From Rapana venosa (Eukaryota > Mollusca > Gastropoda > Neogastropoda > Muricidae): a stretch of 64,000 bases of DNA. Position 1 is the first letter of the stretch. Each line of letters opens with the position of its first letter. The DNA lies in the NCBI GenBank assembly GCA_028751875.1, contig CM054151.1, positions 41,239,148 to 41,303,147 of the forward strand, read 5' to 3'. Of this stretch, positions 12,601 to 24,600 are shown in pieces. A program made the translations under genes and the position numbers. The notes under the pieces were generated by a model, which was given only the letters and a program-made list of their open reading frames with translations, ran no database searches and had not been told where the DNA came from.

Positions 12601-15600
12601 GATGTAAATAACAACAACACAACCGGTGCCTGGCCCAAGAACTGCTCTGGCTCAGGCTGGCAAGGCAACTCAGTCTAGCCTGAGCAGTGCCTGGGCTCAG
12701 GGTTGAAAAAGCTGATAACACTTTCATTTTCATTTAACATGCAACATAAACAAACCTTTCCTACACTAGTCTCTCAAAAAGGTATGGTTGCTTATGCATC
12801 TGAAACTGCCTTCCACAGCATCTTCCATTCTTTCTGTATCATGAAACAGCACGAGCAACAGAACACATTGTGACTGTAGAGTAGTGTACAGTAGACTGTA
12901 GTGCTAGGCAATTATGTAGTATGAGGGAGGAGGAAAAACAAAATAAAAACCCCCAAAAGCAAAAAAAAACCCAGAAAAAAAGATGCTTATGTCATGTGAA
13001 ATTGTTTGTACCAACCTTTTCTAGTTGTTTCTGAGCATGTTCAGCTCTGGAGGCCCTGTCAGCTAGGGTGTGATTTTTGCGTGTCAGGTCAGCCATCTGC
13101 ACCTCCAGTTCTGTCAACTGTTTTTTCAGCTCTGCCTGGTTGTCTTCTCTCTTCTGCCAAAAAAACCACAATCCCAGTTTATTATTATTATACTGTTTGG
13201 TGTCATATACTGACTGCGCTGTTGTATCAGAATATAGCTTACTCAGCCCATGCAGTTGCTTTACTCGTCTAAGTTTCTATCCAGATTTTCATTGATCCAA
13301 GTTTATGACCCTGCTTTTAACCGATCCAAATTTCAATCCTGATCTTCAGCAGAAACGTGCCTTTAAGAACAGTCTGCGTGCCTGCATTTCAGCCACCAAC
13401 TAACCAGCAGAAGACTGACAAATTATCAAGTCTGAAAGGCAGAGGTTTGGACTCCTGGAGGTATGGAGTAAAGCTGCACAGACAAATCAGTCTAAATCCA
13501 CCTTTATACTTATTGCTAATGACATTTTATCTTGTACATTTTTTGCAACTGAGTTTGTGTATACATACATACATACAACATACATGTTCCTACCTATAAG
13601 TGAGTTAGCTATGGGCTCAATGGAAAGACAGGGACCACACAGGTCAAGCTTCATCCTCTTTACAAATGCAAGTTCGAGTGTTGCTCAAATGACCTAACCA
13701 ACACTGCAGGTGTCTGTATCTCTCAGGCTGGGTTGACACCAGCATATATCATGATAAGAAGCATAAAGTACAGGCCTGTCAAGTAGTCTCAAGCATGTGC
13801 ACTTCCACAGCAGCATCACTATGTCATCCTCATTAATTAACATGCAATAAAGGACAATTGTCTCTTTCGTGACTTCAGTTTCAATTTTTCCATACATTTC
13901 TGTGCCAGTGGTGAGTTTGAGTCAAAGCCTTTAGGGCTGGAGACTCATGGAGAAGGTCATTGGAGGGACATTGTGGTGGTCACAACCCTGAGTGGATGTC
14001 TCACTCAGTCTGGCTCTGTGACATATTGGACACTCAATGGAGAGCTCTACAGTGTTGGTTTTGGCCTTTATTGCAGCATACCTTTCCACGTGGCTGCTTT
14101 GCTTTTCAGTTTCATAAGCTGCAATTCTCTTGCAAATAAGTATCTGGACTCCATTCAGACCTATTTGTGGCATCAATTTCCCACTGTTTTCATCAATGGC
14201 ACATTTTGGATTTTTGCCCCTTTTACCAATCAGAAACTACAGCAATTAAATTATACGATTAAAAATGCAGAACAGAAACCTGGAGACCAAAACAAAACCC
14301 TGGCAGAGAACACAGAATACTCTTCTGCTGACCTTTTCCCGCTGTTTCTGGGTGCCTTCAGCTGTGGCGGCTCTGTCAGACAGGTCCTTGTTCTTGCGAG
14401 TCAGGTCTGCCACCTGGAACTCCAGCTGTGTCACCTGGGCCCTCAATTCTGCAAGGCTGGCCTCTCTCTCCTGACCAACACACAGGTGAGTGACAGCGTG
14501 ATGAGGAGAAACCTCAACACTATTACCACGCTAAAACTGCTTTGGATGTTCAAAATGCTCCAGGGTGAAAAATACACTTACTGAAAAGCACTATTAGACA
14601 TGACACTTAATGAAACATTATCAACATTTGTGTTCAGTATGTGAGAGATGTCACATATGGTGATATTTTATTTCTGATGATCTGTAGTGTACGAAAGAAA
14701 ATCTGAGAGTCATGTATGAGCATTTGAATAAAATGGCTTAAAAAAAAGAGATAAAAAGAAACATCCAAAACACTCAAAATGGCAACTTCTGTACTAGCAA
14801 TGCAATACAAAAGAAATATGTAATAACTTGACAAAAACAAATCTATTTCTTATGATTTAACTTACAGGGAAATTTTACTTCAGAAAACTTTAAAATAAGT
14901 TTCAACCAGAAACTGGCCAAACACGTCAAGATACAGTTACGATTTTAAACTGACCTGAACTTTGACTTTTTCTTGGTGCAGGAGGATGGAGGAAACCCAC
15001 TCATCATCATCGTCCACCATGACTTTGCTGGAGGAGGCTGTCTCCTCCAGGCGTGGCCGTTTGCTGGGCAGGGGCTGGGAGTAGTCCATGATCAGCTGCA
15101 GCTTCTTCTCAAACTTCTCTGCCTCCTGCCGCCGAGTGTCTTTCAGCAGAGTGCTGCAATAATCATACCCAAGGCTTTGTCAGAGACATCAAACGGTCTT
15201 TCTTTTTTTAAGTTATCGATTTTTTTAGTGGTCATGATCAACTGCAATTTCTTCAAACTTCTATTACATGCCTTCAGCAGGGTGCTGTAAAAACCATACC
15301 TAAGGCAACAGTGTCTTGTACACCAACTTAAAAAACAAAACAAAAACAAAATCATCTACTTCAAGCAAAACACAACCATACAGAAACCTGTCAGTTCACT
15401 TTCTAATCAAATCAATGACTGAAATGGAAGCATCAGGTAAGAATGACCACAATTTCTATATGATGTATTTTCTGTCTTTGATTTACTTCATTTAACTCCC
15501 CCTCTTTTTTCTTTCTCCAAAGATGCTAATTTCAGCCCTCTTTTCAGCCTTAAAAGCCTATGTGCAGCAAAGGTCTGTATATTCAATTCACGATCAAACA

Positions 15601-18600
15601 CTCCTCCCCTCACTTCTCTAGTTCATATCAACTGAGCAGATCTTGAGATGGAACTGACAGTTGGTAAGAATGACTACAACATCCACAGGAAAATAAGGTC
15701 ATATCCACAGTTCGAACTTTGTTGTCAGTATGAGTGCTCTCATGACAGATAGGCAGAAGCAAATGTGCAACTGTTTCATACAACAGTCAGTTCAAAAGCT
15801 GAGAGAGCACAACCCTTCTCCCCCCAACTTCCTTGAGTATAGGCATTGTTTCACACTGTGTTTGGACTACAAAAATGCATGGTACATGACATTCAAGCTG
15901 TCCCATTACAACTTGTGCTGAATGGCGTGACTAACAAAAGGTCCTAATCTAATCAACTGCTGAATTTCACCTATGCAATAAGCCTACAGGACACAATCTG
16001 TCTGTAAAAGCCAATCAAAGTTTGACTGCCAAAGCCATTCTGTGCCCTCTGCAACATACCTGTATGTGTCCTCAATCTGAACAAACTGTTCCTGCATCTC
16101 CTGGCACACTTCTTTGCGGATCTCCACTTCCCTCACCAGTCGTTCGTGCTTCATCTCTTGGATCTTGTTCTCCAGCTCCTCTAACTTCTCCTCCAGGTGC
16201 TAAGAACAAGCCAACAGCCGCAGTCTATCACTACACTTCACTCACACAATGGTCAGTATACGCATCAACTTTGTTGCTGTTGCTATTCCTCCCACCCTGT
16301 TATCTTTAACAAATTATAATTAGAAGAAGGAAAGTGATATAAATGATTACCTGCAGTTTTTTCATCTCTGTTACTTCATCTTCAGTAACATCCAGTTCTT
16401 TAATAAGTAATATCAATAAAGCTAACTACAAAAAATTGAAACGCAGTTTTTGGTCTACGACAAACAACAATCTGCCTGACTTGAGCAAATTCCAGAGAGA
16501 GCATATTTAATAACACGTCATTCTTGGCAATGTTCCACATCCTGGTAAAAACTGGAGACAGACTAAAAGTACCCCTTAAAATCATATGCTGAAATCCGTC
16601 CACAGCACTCTATCCCCTCCCTATCAAATCATCCTCCACCACTCTCTCAATTAACTTGTTCATAGTTTTCTCCTAGTGGAGTATCAGCAGAAAAAGGGTA
16701 CAGCTTGGAAAGTACAGCTAACGGTTATTTCAAAAGTACAGCTAAAGGTTATTTCAACTACAAGAAGTGTTCATAGAAACTGACCTCAATGTAGAGTTCA
16801 TCATCTTCCTCCTCTTCCTCGGCCTCCTCCTCAGGCACAGACTCTGCTGTCAGTCTGGACGGTCGGCTTGCTCTTGCTGTTTACCACACACATTAACCAC
16901 ATACATGTGTAAGCTTCATTAGCTTGCATTTTCTATTGAATTGTGCGCCTCACACTGATCCACTTGAACCCACAAGTATAGTTTTGCTTTTGTACTTGAA
17001 ACGCACACAGACTGAGACAGTACTTAGAGTTCCAATCTGTACTGATGGACAAAGTCCCAAAGCTCCTTTATTTATAAGCTGAATAATTCCCAGAATATTA
17101 ACTACAAGTCCTAACAGAAGCAAAAAACAAAAAAAAATCACCAATGAGCCTGCATATGTATGCACACATGGAAAAATAAACACACATACACATAAACCAA
17201 CCCAAGAGACCTCCCCTCCTCCCTCCCCTACTCATACAAAGCCATATTCATAGCAAGAGAACAGCCCCAAAGTCAGAATGTGGCTACCCTTATGGTGGGT
17301 ACAAAAACCAGTTGCATACACAAAATCTCACTATTGGTGAACCTTGGAGCTCTAGATGGGGAACAAACAAAATAACCTTTTAAATAATACAATAGAAGAA
17401 CAAAAGAATAAAATTTTGTTCAGAAAAATGATGAGCAAGGCCCAAACAAATTTCCCATCTTCATGCTCCACACAGCTGAACCTTTCCCAGTTACCAGCCC
17501 TGATTACAATTATATTGAATACTTTTCACAAGCAAGTCATTCTTTTCAAAGTTGAATGGAATTATAGGCTTTCAGTCAACATTTTCTTCTAAAGTGTAAA
17601 AACAGGCCATCTCTTCTTTAGTTTTTAACTTAACCTTTGCACCCCCATCCCTGTTTATAGAGTTCTTCCAATTCTTTTTTGAGTAACATTAGAACCACAC
17701 CTGTGTACATAAGATGGAAAAAAAACACCTAAACAAACAGATGTACATACAAGGCGTTGCTGAAGCTTCCCAGCAGATTGAGGAAGCTCTTGTACTCTTG
17801 GTTGTTCGTATTCGCTTGGGCTCCACAGGTTTTTCCACTGGTTTTGGAGGCATCACAACCTGGAAAGTAACAATTGGAATTTATAACTAAGATGAGAGAA
17901 AGTCCACAAAGTAACAACACTGTAACTAACTAGTTTTCATCTTCTTTTAGTGGGTTTTTTCCCCATTCCGATCAAAGTTTGCATTCTTTGTTATCTATGC
18001 AGTAATTTGAATTCTAAACCCAGGTCAACCATAGTATACCACTTGATACAGAAAGAGAATGAATCATTGGAACACAATACTTACAGAACTGGCATGTGTG
18101 TCAAGAAACCTACCTGTTTGGCAATGGCCGAAAACTTGAAGACGTTGAGCGTCTCATCAAACATGCTGGCACACTGGCTGACATTGACAATCATGGCTGC
18201 CTTTCCTCGTCCGCAAAAGAAATTCTGGAAGAGTCGGGTCAGTCGGCTGTCACGGAATGGGATGATCTTGTTCTCCCTGCAATGAATAGTGTACATGATC
18301 ATGGAACACTACCTCAACAATTTCTTTGGAGAAAAAACAAAACAAAAAGATATATAAAAATTTTTTTAAAAGGCATGCCAAATTCCAGATTACCAGCAGA
18401 AATATTTTCTTCAAGGACACTGTGCATTTTAACGCTTGACTTAAAATCAATCTGATGAGACTGAAAACAGAGGCCCCACGTGCGAACACATGCAAAACAT
18501 CTTAAACACATGTTAAAACCCGTTCTACCTTTCCAAAGTGTAGACCAATGCATGCCGGTAGGAATGGATGACAAAAACTTAAAAAAACACATGCACACTG

Positions 18601-21600
18601 GTGGTATGTTAAGACATCATCCTCAAAGCTGGAATGCAGCTACCCTAATGGTGTGCAACAACGGTCGCATTCACAGAATCTCACCACTGGTCAACTCTGG
18701 AGCTCTGGCTGAGGAACTATAAAAAACAAATAAATACTGACTGCAATTTACATGTGAATATATCCAACCAAAACGAAACAAAATTATGACACTTGTCATG
18801 AGATACACAAGACCTCAGCATCAATTTTCAACCTGATCCTATTTGGGGATGGAGATGGGAAGGGAGGGTTTTCAAGTGCACTATAACAGAGAAAATTACA
18901 TATAAAGAACTATTATGAGTTACACCCTTCTAGCTCCTGGCTTTGTTGGTCTGATCAGTCCACTTCAACAGTCAACGCTTAAACTTCAGTGAAAACAGAC
19001 CACAAAATATTCCTTGCCTTTTATCAGTCTGACCCTTTTAGTTGCGACAGATGACAAAGCCACCTGTATTCCTAAAACCTTTTTTCTCAGAGAGAACAAG
19101 AGTGCCAGACACAACGCACAAATCCAGCATAACTCAGTCAAGGGTCCAGTGCTAAAATTAGCCCTTTCCTTTTACCAAGTCCAAGTGTGGTCAGTTTCTG
19201 CTGTAATTAGCACCAGCTGGGATAGGATGGATAGCAGCTGAGAGGAGCCGAAAGTGGGGGAAACTGACAGCTGTGCAGAACTACTGACTTGTCTTTATGC
19301 ATTTGGTTGTAGCGCAGCAGTTCAATGCAGCGACCCAGGGTGAGGAGGGAGGTGTTGATGTTGCCTGCTTCCTTCAGTCGTTCCCCGGTGGTGTGGGTCT
19401 TGGAGTGGCGCTCAGAGCCCGCCAGGTCACAGAGAGATAACCTGTTCCACACACATCACATCACAATCAATTGCAAGACAGTTACCATCATCACTGGCCG
19501 ATCCCGACCATCTTACTATCCATGAAATTACATGTGTCTATGAAATAGCTCTCAAGTCCGATGTAAGACATTTCATTTCATGAGGCTTATAGGCCTGGTC
19601 ATATCAGGCCTGTCACCTTGAACAGATATTAATCCCCTCAACTACATATAAAAAATGTCAACCGAAAGATACACTAAACGGGATATTACCATAAGTATTC
19701 TGTTTCTATGGGCAAATGATACGAAGATTTGCAGAGGATACCTACCATCAGGCTTAATCTATCATCCCCAGCTGCAAAAATGAAACTTAGAGTGATATAA
19801 ACAGTGAACTGAATTTCTATTTGTAGACTCATTACTGAAAATAAAACAGTCAACCTATTTTAAAATGAAATGTACCAACAGACAATTGTAAATGACCTCA
19901 CAAATCCCACCAATCCAGACAAAGGAATAAGCACTCACGTGCTTTTATACATCCAGTCCCCGTGTGTATGCGGTTTTGTAAATTGTGTCATCTGTTCCCA
20001 CCGGCACACAATGGCCTACTCTTTTGAAAAGCGGAGCAGGATTTAACCTGTGCGCAAGATGTTCTGCATGCGTTCACACACGGGGCCTCGGTTTATAGTC
20101 TCATCCGAAGGACTTGACATTCAGTTTGATTGTTGCAGATAATAGAGGGTTTAGCAATTTACCTCTGTCAATAATACATTTAATGAGAAGCTAAATTTCC
20201 AGATTTGTCATTTCATTTTTAGTGCTTCCATAAATTCATCCACTTTCACAGATGTAACCTACACTACATTATAAAACACTGCACATCGTATTTGCACTGT
20301 GTTGTGTTGTAAGCCATATACAATTAGGATAGATTTCTCTGTATATCTGGATCCTGATAACAAAGCCTTTTTATACCAAATCTTTTGAGGGGGGTTCTTG
20401 TTGCCAGGTGTTCTTTTATGTGCACCGAATATATGTTGCAATCAGACCCTCTGATCATCATTTTCCCCCCATTCCTCAGCTAGAGCTCCAAGGTTAATCA
20501 AAATTGAGATTTTATGTATGCGACAGCGATTTTGCCCACCATCACAGTAGCCGCATTCCAACTTCGGAGATGGTTTATCATCTAACTTGTAAGACTAGCA
20601 TCCAGACACAAATCACAGCCAAATGAAGCCCCAGTTACACGCCTTTTGAAGCATTTAGATGGGCTCTGGTCAGATATTACAATAAGTTGCATGAGCCATT
20701 GTTATAAATTCAAAGGGAAGACTGGAAGATTATAGAAGATAAAGCAATGACCCCCCTATCCATCTCCTAAAACCTAAACAACTTTTTAAAAAACGAAAAC
20801 GAAAAACCAACAAAATGCATAGACAATCTACTGAATGGTCAGCACACAATGCATACTCACATGCTGACACGAGCCATTTTGGGATCTCCTTTGTCTGGCA
20901 CACGAATAATCTTGATGTTGAAAATGCAGTGACTAGGGAATAAAAAAAGAAAACCAATCAGTTATACACACACAGAACTCAAAATCTATGTTTTTGACAT
21001 AACAAAACATGGCAACATAAAACATGTAGTACATTCCTTAGTTAATAATCACAACAGAAAGCCTCTGATACATTGATATGAATATAGTCTTTCCCTTTTG
21101 TTTTGCTTTTTCTTTCCATTAGCTTTCACTTCATTTCAAGACTATTCTTGCACACAGCTTTTCACTAAAACTAAATTAAAATCAGGGTTCTAATGACCAA
21201 AATTGAATCCTACTATCATACATATCCTGTGCATCTGTTTGTAGTACATCAGCCCACCTATGAATGCATGAGTACAATGGACTTAAATCAACTTCTGGGT
21301 CAGACATTTTCTGTCTTGCTCCTTTCTCTTGCATTTTTCCATGGTGGTACACATGTCAGGAAATATTATGCTAATCAGGTTAGAAGTCTATTACATCATA
21401 CAAATCATTATTAAATGCATCAACAAAGAAACTTTATGCACTTTCAAGAACAGTGAGGCTTAGTCAAAGAAAACAAAATCAGACTGAAGATTCTAAGCTC
21501 AACTCTCAACCCACCTATTTTCATAATTTTCCCCCCAAAAAAGACATCAAGCAGACATATTTTTGAAAGTCAACACAGACACTCAGAAGTGAGCTGTATT

Positions 21601-24600
21601 CACCTGCGGGAAGAGCAGTGGTTCAGTCGTGTGCAGGCTGTTTTCAGATTTCGTTGTCCAATAGTCAGCAGTTTGTAGGCTTCGTCTGCAGAGGTGACAT
21701 TGATCTCCTTCAGGCCTGCACAGTGTACATCAGTTAACATGAAACAATCCTAAAGAGCTATTCCATCTGCGCTCCATTCTTGGTATCAACCTGCCTGTGC
21801 TGCAAGGAATCTGATAACGCACTTGGAACACAACAATATTTATCTCCTGCATTGTATACCTGCTGAGAAGAAAATTAGCAGAAGGGCTGAACATAAAAAA
21901 ACCTGTCCTTATCCATTTCCTGTCACACTTCTCACAAGAATTTCTTATCTGTAAAGCAAACATCATCCACCATAGAACCTTACCTCTGATGTAAGGGCTT
22001 CCTCGTCGGTCGTCACTCAGTTTCAGGACAGGTCTCCGGGCATCCTTTTTCTTGGGTATGGGCTCCAACAGGTCAAAGATCTGTTCATTGTAGATCTCGG
22101 CAAAGCTGACCCACACAGAGAAACAGATCTGTCCCTGCAAGGTCACGTCCACAGCAGTCTCTTCCCGGTCACGATTCTCCAACTCAGCCATTAACATGTC
22201 CTGGCCCTCCACTGAACCTTCACACAGCCACAAGAAACAGACATTTTCATGAACAAATATGCCATTCTCACAACAACAATGACAAAATAAATACACTGAA
22301 ATGGAAAGCACAGTTTTCATTAGTATTATAAAGATGGTGGATGGCCATAAGTGGACCCATTATAAAATCAATATTAGGAGAACCACCAGCTATTTTTCTT
22401 CTTCTCGTTTTTGTTGTTGTTGCCAAGGTAAATTTCTTCTTTGCTGTGAGTCGTTTGCCTGACCAGGACAGGAAACAAAGAGTTAAATAAAAATTAAAGA
22501 TAATGACATATTCTTGGCACAATACAATGTTTCTCTGTAAGTGTGCCATGTTGCCACATGTGAAGTGAGAATGGTCTAATGCATAGTCTAGAGTATAAAA
22601 ATCATATTTCTTATTGGTCCAATGATAACATTTGCAGGCAGATGATTATTAGATGCTCCCATGTAAACACACATTTATTAGTAAAAATATTATCTAAAAA
22701 ACTTTCAGACGGAGGAACAACCAATCAATAAATCTGAGGTTAATGGCAAACAGCTAAAGATTATCTTGACTATCAGCCTAAGCCCTCTAAACAACCATAT
22801 CAGCCAAAGCTATGAGAGAAAAACCAATAACTTTCAAGAGAAGAATTAAGTATACTTTATGTAACATTACTTGCTTCAAATCATTTCCCTTTTTCTTCTT
22901 TTTTCCCCTTCTATTTGGCTTTGAAGCCACTGTCAACAGCCCCCCCCCCCCCCCCCCCCCCCCAAAAAAAAAGCAAAATCTACCTTTCCTTTCTGTAGTG
23001 GAAGAATCTGACTGTCCAGTCGCATTCATGACAGACTGGTCGGACGCATCGTCTCCAAGCAGAGTCATCACATCTAGATCCTGAAAGGTGCACTGATAGT
23101 TAAGTCAGCAACAAAGTTTCAAAAAACATACTGTCATACCGCCTCAGATTTCGGACTGGAAGATCCGGGTTTGATTCCCATAAGAGTCAGGGATTTTTTG
23201 GACTCCGGCCGGCTCCTACCCAGAGAGAGTGTGCTGTGGGACCACACAGTCGAGCTTCATCCACTTAACGGATGCAAATTTTAAAGTGTTTCTCAAATTA
23301 CCTGACCAACACTGCAGGTGTCTGTATCTCTCGGGCCTGTTGACGCCAGGATATATCATGATAGTAAGCGAAAAGTACAACCCTGTCAAGTAGTCTCAAA
23401 GCATATGCACTTCCACAGCAGCAGCATCCTCATTGATCATCATGCAATAAAAATTTTTTTAAAAGCCTCTGATTCCATGGTCCCCAAATGCTCTGGTCTC
23501 ATGGTGACCTCAGATTCGGTTTCCCCATAAGCTTCTGTGCCTGTGGTGAACTTGTGTCAAAGATTTGGGGTTGGAGGTTTGTGGGGAGCAGTTGTTGGAG
23601 GGATGTTGTGGTGGTTGCCACCTCGGGTGGGCAATTCACTCAGTCTGGCTCCGCGACTGAGCTAATACTGCTGTAAGTAGGGGGCTTAGTAGGTGGTGTC
23701 CTGCGATTGTTAGCTCAGAACAGGCACCACTGAACACCACCAAAGTGACCCTGCAGAAATGCAGGGCCTCTCTGGCTGGTGGCCCCACGGCGGCCTGATA
23801 TTGATGGGCTCTCAGGGGACCTCTGACCCTGGGGAATCTGATGTGACTGTGGTGGGGAGATTGAAATGAGCGGCGCTTGAGCAGTACGACAGGGGACGTC
23901 ACAGGAGATGAGGCAGCAAAAAAAGGCAACAAAAAACCCACCCCAATCTGTCATACTCTTGCTCTTTGGTTCTGCGGTGAATGTTGAAACAAAAATTTTA
24001 TGTACAACCTTCAAATTAAATAGATCTGGGGTATAACACACACACAAAATGCAGAAACCTGCAATTACAATACAAATTTTTATCTCATACTGAAGAATAA
24101 ATTCATTCAAAAATCTACAGAACAAATTTATAGTTCATCAAAGAACATACGATTTACCAAGTACTTCTAGCTGTCACATATATGGTACTAAGAGTCAAAC
24201 AGGCCAAACTCCACACATTTTTCTCTCCAATTCTTATTCTTCTAGCAGCAACTGCATACATGCAACTGCATACTCTTTGTAATGTCTCTTACAAGTATTG
24301 ATTTTTAAAAAATCTTTAAAAAAAAAAACAACCCCAAATAATAGAAACTGACATAAGAAAATCCTGTAACCTACCTCACTATTCATCAGCTTCAGAGTCC
24401 GCTCCTTGACCTTGCGTTCATTTTCCTCCTCTTCAGAGGACAGTTTGACCACATCACAGAACATGCGTGGCTTCAGGCTCATGCCCGGCCACTGCTTACC
24501 ACTGATACTGTTGAACAGCACATCCAGCCCACGTGGCAAAATGCCAGCATCACGTGCATTGCCTGTCACCACCACAGCATACATGTGTAAAAAATTTACG

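Noticed and set aside
19285..19288. Alternative donor TCA-GTA for the kinesin DLAGSE exon
   Set aside because: It ends in phase 0 and would require an acceptor inside GGGAG of the next exon. The AA-GTCAGT donor at 19288 fits both consensus and the next acceptor at 18276.
23636..24125. Minus-strand ORFs of 101 and 136 codons
   Set aside because: They overlap element D. The related copy at 44050-44404 breaks the frame, and no conserved domain is seen.
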